A stretch of DNA of 28,584 nt, from NCBI GenBank assembly GCA_035535035.1, contig DATLQW010000193.1:1-28584 (forward strand), read 5' to 3'. The position numbers and the translations under genes were made by a program. Source of the stretch: JASHVB01 sp035535035. Lineage in GTDB: Bacteria > Pseudomonadota > Alphaproteobacteria > Acetobacterales > Acetobacteraceae. The notes below the pieces were generated by a model, which saw nothing but the letters and a program-made list of their open reading frames with translations, made no database searches and was not told where the DNA came from. Below, in pieces: positions 22,173 to 28,584 of this stretch; position 1 is the stretch's first letter, and each line of letters begins with the position of its first letter.

Positions 22173-22904
22173 ATGGCAATCACCGCGCAACCCGTCCCCA
22201 TCCTGTCCGACAACTACGCTTGGCTGCTGCGCGACAGCGCGACCGGCGCCGTGGCCATCGTCGATCCGGCCGAACCCAAACCGGTGATCGCCGCGCTGGA
22301 GAAGGCGGGCGGCAGGCTCGACCTGATCCTGCTGACCCACCACCACGCCGACCATGTCGCCGGCACCGATGAGGTGCGTGCGCGTTTCGGCGCCAGGGTG
22401 GTCGGCGCGGCGGCGGACGCGCATCGTCTGCCGAAACTCGATGTCGCGGTGAAGGAAGGCGACACCGTGACGCTGGGCAGCGCCGAGGCACGCGTGATCG
22501 AGACGCCCGGCCACACTATCGGCCAGATCAATTTCTTTTTCCCCGACGGCGAAATTCTGTTGTCCGGAGACACCCTGTTCAGCCTGGGCTGCGGCCGGCT
22601 GATCGAAGGCAATGCCGAGGTGATGTTCGCTTCGCTGCGCAAGCTCGCCGCATTGCCCGGCGGCACCAAACTGTGCTGTGGCCACGAATACACCGAGAGC
22701 AATGCGCGCTTCGCGCTCAGCGTCGATGGCAGCAATCCCGCGTTGCTTGCCCGCGCGGCGCAGGCCAGGCAGCAGCGCGCGGCGGGCCAGCCGACGCTGC
22801 CGTCGTCCATGGAAGATGAACTGGCCGCCAATCCGTTCCTGCGCGCGCCGGACGTCGCCAGCTTCGCCAGGTTGCGCTCCGCCAAGGACAATTTCCGAGG
22901 ATAG
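22173..22904 (+). CDS. gloB: Hydroxyacylglutathione hydrolase (glyoxalase II)
   Basis: GloB hydrolyses S-lactoylglutathione to D-lactate and glutathione, the last step of methylglyoxal detoxification. The 243-aa protein shows the metallo-beta-lactamase motif THHHADH (H56, H58, D60, H61), GHT with H114, SGDTLFSLGCGRL with the bridging D133, and the C-terminal-domain CGHEYTESN with H171. The length is usual for bacterial GloB (about 250). ATG 22173 is chosen because the family starts at once (PVLSDNY-type PILSDNYAWLL). It is followed by a GST gene after 6 nt. Confidence 0.96.
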   Translation: MAITAQPVPILSDNYAWLLRDSATGAVAIVDPAEPKPVIAALEKAGGRLDLILLTHHHADHVAGTDEVRARFGARVVGAAADAHRLPKLDVAVKEGDTVTLGSAEARVIETPGHTIGQINFFFPDGEILLSGDTLFSLGCGRLIEGNAEVMFASLRKLAALPGGTKLCCGHEYTESNARFALSVDGSNPALLARAAQARQQRAAGQPTLPSSMEDELAANPFLRAPDVASFARLRSAKDNFRG

Positions 22905-22910
22905 CGCGCC

Positions 22911-23507
22911 ATGAAACTGTTCTACTCGCCGGCGAGCCCCTATGCGCGTAAGGTGCTGGCCTGCGCCATCACCCGCGGCATCGAATCCCGCTTCGAGAAG
23001 CTGCCGACCAACCCGAACACCTCGCCCCCCGAGTTGCTGCAACAAAACCCGCTGTCAAAGGTGCCGTGCCTGGTGACCGATGACGGCCTGGCACTGTTCG
23101 ACAGTCCGGTGATCTGCGAATACCTCGACAGCCGCGGCGACGCGCAGCCGCTGTTCCCGTCGCACGGCCCCGCCCGCTGGCGTGCTTTGAAGCTCCAGGC
23201 GATGGGCGACGGCATCCTCGATGCCTCGGTGCCGCGCCGCTGGGAGATGCTGAAGCCGCCGGAGGCGGACCGCGCCGCCTGGATCGCGCGCCAGAAGGCC
23301 GCGGTCGATCGCACGCTGGACGCGTTGGAGGCGAACCCGCCGCACCGCATGCTGGATATCGGCTCGATCGCCGTCGCGTGTGCGCTGGGCTACCTGGATT
23401 TCCGCTTCGCCGCGGAACCCTGGCGGCCGGCCCACCCGAAGCTGGTGGCGTGGTTCGAGGCGTTCAGGGAGAACCCGGGCATCGCGCAGACCGTGCCGAC
23501 CGCTTAA
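22911..23507 (+). CDS. Glutathione S-transferase family protein
   Basis: The 198-aa protein has an N-terminal thioredoxin-like domain (MKLFYSPASPYARKVLACA with a likely active-site serine at S9, then NPLSKVPCLVTDDGLALFDS with the cis-proline and the glutathione-binding D-S) and an all-helical C-terminal domain. It conjugates or reduces with glutathione; the acceptor is unknown. It begins 6 nt after gloB (GAGGATAGCGCC before the ATG), giving a two-gene glutathione-dependent detoxification operon. Confidence 0.93.
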   Translation: MKLFYSPASPYARKVLACAITRGIESRFEKLPTNPNTSPPELLQQNPLSKVPCLVTDDGLALFDSPVICEYLDSRGDAQPLFPSHGPARWRALKLQAMGDGILDASVPRRWEMLKPPEADRAAWIARQKAAVDRTLDALEANPPHRMLDIGSIAVACALGYLDFRFAAEPWRPAHPKLVAWFEAFRENPGIAQTVPTA

Positions 23508-23925
23508 CCTTCGCACAACGGCCTTCCGGGCCATAACCGCCGCAGGTGCCTGATCGGCCACGGCATCGCCATGCGCGGTGAAATGCGTGGAAATGACGGG
23601 AGTCGCGCCGCTCCCATGACAACCGGCTCACCTATAACCATGAGTCGCTTCGGACGCCTTGGCGCCGGGGACCATGAACAGCATATTGAAGCGGGCCGGC
23701 CTCAAAGGGATCAGACAATGCGCGACACGGTGGCGATCGAAAATGCCGGCGGAAACTGCTCCGCCTGCGTCCCGGGCCTGCCAGGGCGCATGGCCACCGG
23801 CCCGGCGGCGCAACCGGCCGAGACCGGCGTAAGCGCGGCCATCCGGTGCCATATCGAGGGATTGCCGGTTCGCGCGCCTTCCGCGCGTGCCGAATACGCC
23901 CGCGCCTGACGGAACGACCCCGCCG
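23508..23925. other. Intergenic region without recognised gene
   Basis: These 418 nt between the GST and pmbA contain short open frames that are Arg/Gly/Ala-rich and unlike proteins. I see no repeat or structured RNA here. The pmbA promoter is presumably in it. Confidence 0.5.
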
Positions 23926-25254
23926 ATGGACGCTTTCAACCTCCTCGCCGACCTGATCGCCCGCGCCCGCGCCGCCGGCGCCGATGCCGCGGATGCGGTG
24001 CTGATCTCCGGCACCTCGCTCTCCGTCTCCCGCCGCCTCGGCGAGACAGAGCATGTCGAGCGCGCCGACGGCCGCGACCTCGGTCTGCGCGTGTTTCTGG
24101 GCCGGCAGGCCGCCGTTGTGTCGGCCACCACCGTCGATCCCGCCCGCTTCGCCGAACTGGCCGAACGCGCCGTCGCCATGGCCCGCGTCGTGCCGGAGGA
24201 CCCATTCGCCGGCTTGGCCGACACCGCCGCGCCGCCACGGGACCTAGCTTTGGACCTGGAAGATACTGGCGAGCCAACCCCCGAGGCGTTGATCGCCCGC
24301 GCCGCCGCCGCCGAGGAAGCCGCGCTCGCGGTGCACGGCGTCACCAACTCCGAAGGTGCCGAAGCGGGATTCGGCCGCACCGAAGCGGTGCTGGTCACCT
24401 CCGCCGGGTTCGCCGGCCGGCAGGTGCGCACCAGCCACTCGGTGTCCGCCGCTGCGCTGGCCGGCACCGGCACGGCGATGCAGCGCGACTACGACCATCA
24501 CAGCACCGTCCACCTGGCGGATCTGGACGACCCGGCGGCGATCGGCCGCAGCGCCGGCGAGCGGGCGGTGACTCGGCTGAACCCGACCCGGCCAAAGACC
24601 GCCAAACTCCCCGTCCTCTTCGATCCGCGCGTCGCCGGCAGTCTGCTCGGCCACCTGGCGGGGGCAATCAACGGCGTCGGCGTGGCGCGCGGGACCAGCT
24701 TCCTGAAGGACCGGCTCGGCCAGCGCATCTTCGCCGCGGGCATCCAGGTGCATGACGACCCGCTGCGCGTGCGCGGCCTGCGCTCCCGCCGGTTCGATGG
24801 CGAGGGCACCCCCACCGAACCACGCGACCTGATCGCCGGCGGCGTGCTGACCACCTGGCTGCTGGACAGCCGCTCCGCCCGGCAGCTTGGCATGGTTTCC
24901 ACCGGACATGCGTCGCGCGGCACCGGCGGGCCGCCGTCGCCCTCGCCCACCAACTTGTACCTCGATGCCGGCACGATCAGCCCTGCCGAACTGATGGCCG
25001 GCGTCAAGCTGGGCCTCTACGTCAACGAGCTGATTGGGATGGGAGTGAACGGCGTCACCGGCGACTATAGCCGCGGCGCCGCCGGGTTCATGATCCGCGA
25101 CGGCGCCATTGCCGAGCCGGTCGCCGAGATCACCATCGCCGGCAACCTGCTGGAGATGTTCGCCCACCTGACGCCGGCCAACGATCTGCGCTTCCGGCGC
25201 GGCACTGACTCCCCGACGGTGCGGATCGATGGGTTGACGATGGCGGGCGGCTGA
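23926..25254 (+). CDS. pmbA: PmbA/TldE-family metalloprotease subunit
   Basis: TldE (PmbA) pairs with TldD in a protease that finishes unfolded peptides such as microcin B17 precursor and CcdA. The 442-aa product has the family N-terminus (ADLIARARAAGADAADAVLI), VRVFLG-type LGLRVFLGRQAAVVSATT, the central FDPRVAGSLLGHLAGAINGV with RGTSFLKDRLGQRI, the RSARQLGMVSTGHASRG segment, and the C-terminal GVNGVTGDYSRGAAGFMI and EITIAGNLLEMF. It lacks the HExxxH zinc motif of TldD, as expected for TldE. ATG 23926 is preferred to 23887 by homology of the start; both are in frame. tldD is not in the window. Confidence 0.93.
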   Translation: MDAFNLLADLIARARAAGADAADAVLISGTSLSVSRRLGETEHVERADGRDLGLRVFLGRQAAVVSATTVDPARFAELAERAVAMARVVPEDPFAGLADTAAPPRDLALDLEDTGEPTPEALIARAAAAEEAALAVHGVTNSEGAEAGFGRTEAVLVTSAGFAGRQVRTSHSVSAAALAGTGTAMQRDYDHHSTVHLADLDDPAAIGRSAGERAVTRLNPTRPKTAKLPVLFDPRVAGSLLGHLAGAINGVGVARGTSFLKDRLGQRIFAAGIQVHDDPLRVRGLRSRRFDGEGTPTEPRDLIAGGVLTTWLLDSRSARQLGMVSTGHASRGTGGPPSPSPTNLYLDAGTISPAELMAGVKLGLYVNELIGMGVNGVTGDYSRGAAGFMIRDGAIAEPVAEITIAGNLLEMFAHLTPANDLRFRRGTDSPTVRIDGLTMAGG

Positions 25255-25410
25255 CATCGCCGGGGCACCCCCCACCAACATCCCCTGAGCGCGCCGTCCG
25301 GCCTGACGCAAGCCTGCCACCTCCGCTACCCCCCTGTCCGCGCCTGCCCCCTGTCCGCGACGGTGCGCAACGCCCATATTCCGGCCGTGTTCACAAAACA
25401 GCGAATTTCC

Positions 25411-26331
25411 ATGCACCGCACCCCTATCCTGATCGCCGCCTTCGCCGCCCTGGCGTTGGCGCTTTCTCCGGGCGTCGCCGAGGCGCGGGCGGGCTTCGGC
25501 AGCTCGTTCGGCAGCCGCGGCAGCATGACCTGGTCGGCGCCACCGGCGACGCGAACCGCCCCCTACGCCGCGCAGCCGATGCAGCGCAGCCTGATGCCGA
25601 ACAGCCCGTCGCGGGGCTATGGCGGCATGCCGGGCTATGGTTACCGCGCGCGCTCGCCGTTCATGTCCGGCCTGATGGGCGGGCTGATCGGCGCCGGCAT
25701 CGGCGGCCTGCTGTTCGGTCACGGCTTCTGGGGCGGCGGGCTGGGAATCTTCGGCTTCCTCGGCTTCCTGCTGCAGATCTTTCTGCTCGTCTGGCTCGCG
25801 CGCTTCCTGATCCGGCTGTTCCGCGGCCAGTCGCCGGTCTTCGCCGGCGGCCCCAACATCTTCGCCCGCGGCAGCCCTCCGGGCCCAGGCGCGACGCCGC
25901 TCGGCGGCGGCCACGCGGCGCAGCCGATCGCCATCGGCACCCCTGACTACCAGGCCTTCGAGCAATTGCTCCAGGCGATCCAGGCGGCCTGGACCGCGCA
26001 CGACCTGAACGGGCTGCGGGCCATGGTGACGCCGGAGATGCTGAGCTATTTCGGCGAGCAACTGGCCGAACAGGAGAGCCGGGGTCTGCGCAACGAGGTG
26101 CGCGACGTGCGGCTGCTGCAGGGCGACCTGGCGCAGGCCTGGACCGAGGGCGGTCGCGACTACGCCACCGTGGCGATGCGTTTCTCCATGACCGACGTGA
26201 CGCGCGACATGACCGGACGCGTCGTGGACGGCAGCACGACCGAGCATGTCACCGCGACCGAGCTGTGGACCTTCCTGCGCGCGTCGGGCGGCGGGCACTG
26301 GATACTATCGGCGATCCAGCAGACACGATGA
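25411..26331 (+). CDS. Tim44-like domain membrane protein
   Basis: The 306-aa protein has an N-terminal signal-type helix (LIAAFAALALALSPGVAEA), a Gly/Ser/Pro-rich linker, a second long hydrophobic segment (about 85-135, with GIGGLLFG and FLLQIFLLVWLARFLIRLF), and a C-terminal Tim44-like domain (about 165-306) with the usual FEQLLQAIQAAWTAHDLNGL, MLSYFGEQLAEQ and YATVAMRF. Such proteins anchor a Tim44-like fold at the alphaproteobacterial inner membrane; their role is poorly known. ATG 25411 is chosen because the signal helix starts right after it. A terminator follows at once. Confidence 0.85.
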   Translation: MHRTPILIAAFAALALALSPGVAEARAGFGSSFGSRGSMTWSAPPATRTAPYAAQPMQRSLMPNSPSRGYGGMPGYGYRARSPFMSGLMGGLIGAGIGGLLFGHGFWGGGLGIFGFLGFLLQIFLLVWLARFLIRLFRGQSPVFAGGPNIFARGSPPGPGATPLGGGHAAQPIAIGTPDYQAFEQLLQAIQAAWTAHDLNGLRAMVTPEMLSYFGEQLAEQESRGLRNEVRDVRLLQGDLAQAWTEGGRDYATVAMRFSMTDVTRDMTGRVVDGSTTEHVTATELWTFLRASGGGHWILSAIQQTR

Positions 26332-26336
26332 AGCGA

Positions 26337-26364
26337 CCCCTCCCGCGAAGCGAGAGAGGTTTTT
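26337..26364 (+). terminator. Rho-independent terminator after the Tim44-like gene
   Basis: CCCCTCCCGC (26337-26346) and GCGAGAGAGG (26350-26359) pair over a GAA loop with 8 of 10 positions matched, and five Ts follow directly (26360-26364). It sits 6 nt after the stop and separates this gene from the enolase-superfamily gene. Confidence 0.75.
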
Positions 26365-26456
26365 CCAGCATGGATCGTGGGCTTGCCGTCGTTCGAGATG
26401 ACCCGTTGGATGTCTCCGTCGCACTGCTGCCCGCGCATCCCGGAGGAGGCCACGCC

Positions 26457-27545
26457 ATGAAAATAACCAAAATCGGCACCAGGGAATACCGCTGGCCGCG
26501 CCACAAGCCGATCGCCAACGGCAAGCACACCTACACGCACGTGAATTTCGCCGTGGTGGAGATCGAGACCGATGACGGCGTCACCGGCATCGGTCTCGGC
26601 GGCGCCGGCAGCATCGAGCGCGCCACCATCCAGCACCTCACCCCGCTGCTGATCGGCGAGGACCCGATCGACGTCGAACGCCTGTGGCACAAGCTGTGGG
26701 TGCCGAAGCTGGTCGGCCGCCGCGGCCTGACCACGCGCGCTATCGCCGCGCTCGACATCGGCCTCTGGGACATCCGCGCCAAATATGCCCGCCTGCCGCT
26801 CTACAAATTGCTCGGCGGCTTCCGCGACCGGGTTCCGACCTACATCGCCGGCGGCTATTACGAGGAAGGCAAGGGACTGCGCGAGCTCGCGCAGGAGATG
26901 GAAGCCAATCTGCGCATGGGCGCCAAGGCGGTGAAGATGAAGATCGGCGGCGTTTCCATCGCTGAAGACGTTGCGCGGGTTCGCCAGGCCCGCGAGGCCA
27001 TCGGTCCCGACGTGAAGCTGATGGTCGATGCCAACTGCGCCTATCGCGCCTATGAGGCGATCCAGATCGCCAGGCGCATCGAACAATACGACATCTTCTG
27101 GTTCGAGGAGCCCGTGATGCCGGACGACTATGACGGCCACCGCAGGCTTGCGCAGGCGACCAGCATCCCGATCGCCACCGGCGAGAATGAATACACCCGC
27201 TACGGCTTCCGCGACCTGATCAAGAACGAATGCGCGGCGATCCTCAACGCGGATGCGAAAGTGCTGGGCGGGGTCACCGAATTCATGAAGGTGGCGGCGC
27301 TGGCGCAGGCCAACGACCTGGACATCGCGCCGCACGGCTCGCAGGACATCCATGTGCATCTGGTCGCGGCGATCAGCAACGGGCTGATCCTGGAGTTCTA
27401 TCGCGACACGGTCGATCCGATGTGGGGCCGGGTGTACCATCACACGCTGAAGCTGAACGCCGACGGCACGGTCAGCCCGCCCGACGTGCCCGGCATCGGT
27501 GCCGATCCGAACCACGAGTCGCTGGCCGAGTTCCGCGTGGCGTAA
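26457..27545 (+). CDS. Enolase-superfamily enzyme, mandelate racemase/muconate-lactonizing group
   Basis: Members abstract the alpha-proton of a carboxylate and then racemise, eliminate water or cyclise; here an acid-sugar dehydratase or similar is likely. The 362-aa protein has the N-terminal capping domain and a TIM barrel with K160-x-K162 (AVKMKIGG), metal ligands D191 (MVDANCAY), E217 (WFEEPV) and E243 (TGENEY), and the D266 (NADAKVLGG)/H293 (APHGSQD) dyad. The active site therefore looks intact, with bases on both faces. ATG 26457 has GGAGG eight to nine bases upstream; the longer frame crosses the terminator. It forms a two-gene unit with the dehydroquinase-like gene, 65 nt downstream across a hairpin. 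The substrate cannot be told from sequence. Confidence 0.92.
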   Translation: MKITKIGTREYRWPRHKPIANGKHTYTHVNFAVVEIETDDGVTGIGLGGAGSIERATIQHLTPLLIGEDPIDVERLWHKLWVPKLVGRRGLTTRAIAALDIGLWDIRAKYARLPLYKLLGGFRDRVPTYIAGGYYEEGKGLRELAQEMEANLRMGAKAVKMKIGGVSIAEDVARVRQAREAIGPDVKLMVDANCAYRAYEAIQIARRIEQYDIFWFEEPVMPDDYDGHRRLAQATSIPIATGENEYTRYGFRDLIKNECAAILNADAKVLGGVTEFMKVAALAQANDLDIAPHGSQDIHVHLVAAISNGLILEFYRDTVDPMWGRVYHHTLKLNADGTVSPPDVPGIGADPNHESLAEFRVA

Positions 27546-27558
27546 GATGTTTGCGACT

Positions 27559-27586
27559 TCCCTCTCCCGCAAGCGCGGGAGAGGGA
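27559..27586. repeat. 12-bp perfect hairpin between the enolase-family and dehydroquinase-like genes
   Basis: TCCCTCTCCCGC (27559-27570) pairs fully with GCGGGAGAGGGA (27575-27586) over the AAGC loop. No U-tract follows, and the next gene begins 24 nt later, so it is probably an intra-operon stability or partial-termination element of the same kind as 14292-14318. Confidence 0.75.
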
Positions 27587-27610
27587 GTCCCTTTGCAAGG
27601 ACAACCGCCC

Positions 27611-28042
27611 ATGCCCAAAATCCTCATCATCCACGGCGCCGGCATGAACATGCGCGGCAAGGTGCAGGTCGAGATCTTCGGCCCGATGACCCTGCCGGAA
27701 TACGACGAGCGCATCCGCGGCTACGCCGCCGAACTCGGGGTGGAGATCGAGATCTTCCACTCCAACATCGAAGGCGAGGTGGTGAACAAGCTGTACGAGG
27801 CGAACGACCGCGGCTTCGATGCGGCGTTGTTCAACCCGGCGGGGTTTTCGCGCGGCTACCCGGCCCTGGTCGCGGCGATCAACCAGGTGCGCTTCCCGGT
27901 CATCGAGGTGCACATCTCCAACCCGGTGCGGCGCGGTCCGGTGTCCGACACCGCGACGGTCAGCCAGGGCATGGTCACCGGATTCGGCCTTGCCGGCTAC
28001 TACCTCGCCTTGCGCGGCGTGCGCGACCTGCCGGCGAAGTGA
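27611..28042 (+). CDS. Type II 3-dehydroquinate dehydratase-like protein with altered active site
   Basis: The 143-aa length and landmarks fit the small flavodoxin-like type II dehydroquinase (AroQ) fold: IIHGAGMNMRGK at the first strand, HSNIEGEVVNKLYEA, ALFNPAGFSRGYPALVAAI, FPVIEVHISNPVRRG and VTGFGLAGYYLALRGV. Yet most catalytic positions differ from true AroQ. The GPN asparagine is Gly (HGAG), the R-x-x-x-x-Y-G pair is V and F (KVQVEIFG), the histidine after NPGA is Arg (SRGY) and the late arginine is missing (RRGPVSDTATV). The Asn of FNPAG and His of EVHISN remain. It is therefore unlikely to be a dehydroquinase and may serve a lyase or isomerase step after the enolase-family enzyme. ATG 27611 is chosen by fold start; the ribosome-binding site is AAGGACAACC. 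Confidence 0.8.
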   Translation: MPKILIIHGAGMNMRGKVQVEIFGPMTLPEYDERIRGYAAELGVEIEIFHSNIEGEVVNKLYEANDRGFDAALFNPAGFSRGYPALVAAINQVRFPVIEVHISNPVRRGPVSDTATVSQGMVTGFGLAGYYLALRGVRDLPAK

Positions 28043-28075
28043 CGCCATGGCGTCGCGCGAGGCGAAAGCATGGTC

Positions 28076-28118
28076 GGGGGCTTTGCCCCCGAACCCCCAC
28101 CAAGGGCACAGCCCTTGG
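28076..28118. repeat. Double-hairpin repeat (GGGGGC-TTT-GCCCCC and CCAAGGGC-ACA-GCCCTTGG)
   Basis: Two perfect small hairpins lie 9 nt apart (28076-28090 and 28100-28118), 34 nt after the dehydroquinase-like gene. This GGGGCTTTGCCCC...CCAAGGGC...GCCCTTGG layout looks like a dispersed REP-like element, as I recall frequent in Acetobacteraceae genomes. It may also end transcription of the operon. Confidence 0.65.
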
Positions 28119-28159
28119 AACCCTTCACTGTGGTTCGGTGGATGGGAGGGGACCTGTGC

Positions 28160-28584
28160 CAGGGCAATCGCTTGAAAAAGCCCTTGACGTGAGTGGTTTA
28201 AGGGTCGGCAGCGAGCGGGGGATTCCCCGCCAGACCAAAACGTGATTCCTGGGTGGCCTGTCCCGATTCGGAGGCCGCCCGTGGACCACCCGCCCGCAAC
28301 CACCTCCCTGCTCGACCGCTTCGTGAAACTCAAGGACCCAAGGCAACTCGTCAAGGTGCTCTACCCGCTCCCGGAAATCCTGCTGCTGGTCCTATCTGCC
28401 ACCTTTGTGGGCGCCGACGACTTCGTCGAGATCAGGCACTGGAGCGAGACCCACATGGATTTCCTCCGCCGCTTCCTGCCCTTCAAGAACGGCATCCCCA
28501 GCCACGATGCGCTGAACGACCTGATCAACGCCCTGAGCCCCAAGCTGTTCTCGGAATGCTTCGTCGCCTGGGTCAACGGTCTGC
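28160..28584 (+). mobile_element. Left part of an ISAs1-family insertion sequence
   Basis: The transposase beginning at 28281 marks an insertion sequence cut by the window edge. The left end is a guess: CAGGGCAATCGCTTGAAAAA starting at 28160 has the CAGGGC-type terminus I associate with this family, and 120 nt of leader before the gene is plausible. The right end, target duplication and intactness cannot be judged. Confidence 0.45.
28281..28584 (+). CDS. ISAs1-family transposase, N-terminal part (cut by window end)
   Basis: From GTG 28281 (GGAGG a few bases upstream) an uninterrupted 101-codon frame runs to the window end. It matches the N-terminal transposase-associated domain of ISAs1-family elements: FVKLKDPRQLVKVLYPL, EILLLVLSATFVGADDFVEI, HWSETHMDFLRRFLPF, GIPSHDALNDLINALSP and FVAWVNGL. 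The catalytic DDE part would lie beyond the edge. No frameshift is seen in what is present. Confidence 0.88.
   Translation, partial: MDHPPATTSLLDRFVKLKDPRQLVKVLYPLPEILLLVLSATFVGADDFVEIRHWSETHMDFLRRFLPFKNGIPSHDALNDLINALSPKLFSECFVAWVNGL

Noticed and set aside
23571..23909. 112-codon frame between the GST gene and pmbA
   Set aside because: Low-complexity Gly/Arg/Ala composition, no recognisable motif and no good ribosome-binding site.
24244..26298. 684-codon minus-strand frame spanning pmbA and the Tim44-like gene
   Set aside because: It covers two recognised plus-strand genes and the intergenic gap; its composition is typical of antisense in high-GC DNA.
26160..27572. 470-codon minus-strand frame opposite the enolase-superfamily gene
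   Set aside because: Antisense of a gene with a complete active site; no independent protein character.

Overview
The window is about 65-70% GC with strong G/C third-codon bias. Its gene types (Tim44-like protein, PmbA, EIIA(Ntr), CaiB-type CoA transferase, opine dehydrogenase family, Nudix-type NAD regulator) fit a chromosomal segment of an alphaproteobacterium, most likely in or near the Acetobacteraceae/Rhodospirillales. That placement is inferred from composition and gene content; no rRNA or other marker is present.

Layout. (1) 1-8742 is a loosely organised catabolic region: a TauD/TfdA-type dioxygenase divergent from a Nudix-fold regulator, then minus-strand genes for an ACMSD-like amidohydrolase, an opine-dehydrogenase-type oxidoreductase, a class 3 lipase and a CaiB/BaiF CoA transferase, and a plus-strand zinc alcohol dehydrogenase. 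Two decayed gene ends lie here: a thioredoxin-fold oxidoreductase fragment at 237-413 and a GNAT fragment at 7532-7660. (2) 8948-18196 is a complete potassium-uptake locus: two small membrane-protein genes, kdpF, kdpA, kdpB, kdpC, a hairpin, the sensor kinase kdpD, the regulator kdpE (4-nt overlap with kdpD) and a PTS EIIA(Ntr)-like gene 27 nt further on. The 350-nt leader upstream holds a perfect FNR/FixK-type palindrome and 11-bp phased TATATGCCG repeats. (3) 18197-19802 is gene-poor and repeat-bearing, with one uncertain ORF, a CRP-type palindrome, a dispersed TCATTGCGAGCGAAG-type repeat and a 40-bp diverged direct repeat. (4) 19803-25254 holds an orphan phage-type N-acetylmuramidase, a SAM methyltransferase, a PEP-CTERM protein, glyoxalase II (gloB) with a glutathione S-transferase, and pmbA (tldE). 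(5) 25411-28042 holds a Tim44-like membrane protein with a terminator, then a two-gene unit of an enolase-superfamily enzyme and a strongly altered type II dehydroquinase-fold protein. (6) The right edge cuts an ISAs1-family insertion sequence.

How the genes work together. KdpFABC is the high-affinity K+ pump, KdpD/KdpE its sensor and regulator, and dephosphorylated EIIA(Ntr) is known in E. coli to stimulate KdpD, so the cluster may carry its own PTS(Ntr) input. GloB and the GST share glutathione-dependent detoxification. The enolase-superfamily/dehydroquinase-like pair probably acts on one sugar-acid or cyclic-acid pathway. The dehydroquinase-like member has lost most of the known active-site residues, which makes it the best candidate here for an undescribed activity.
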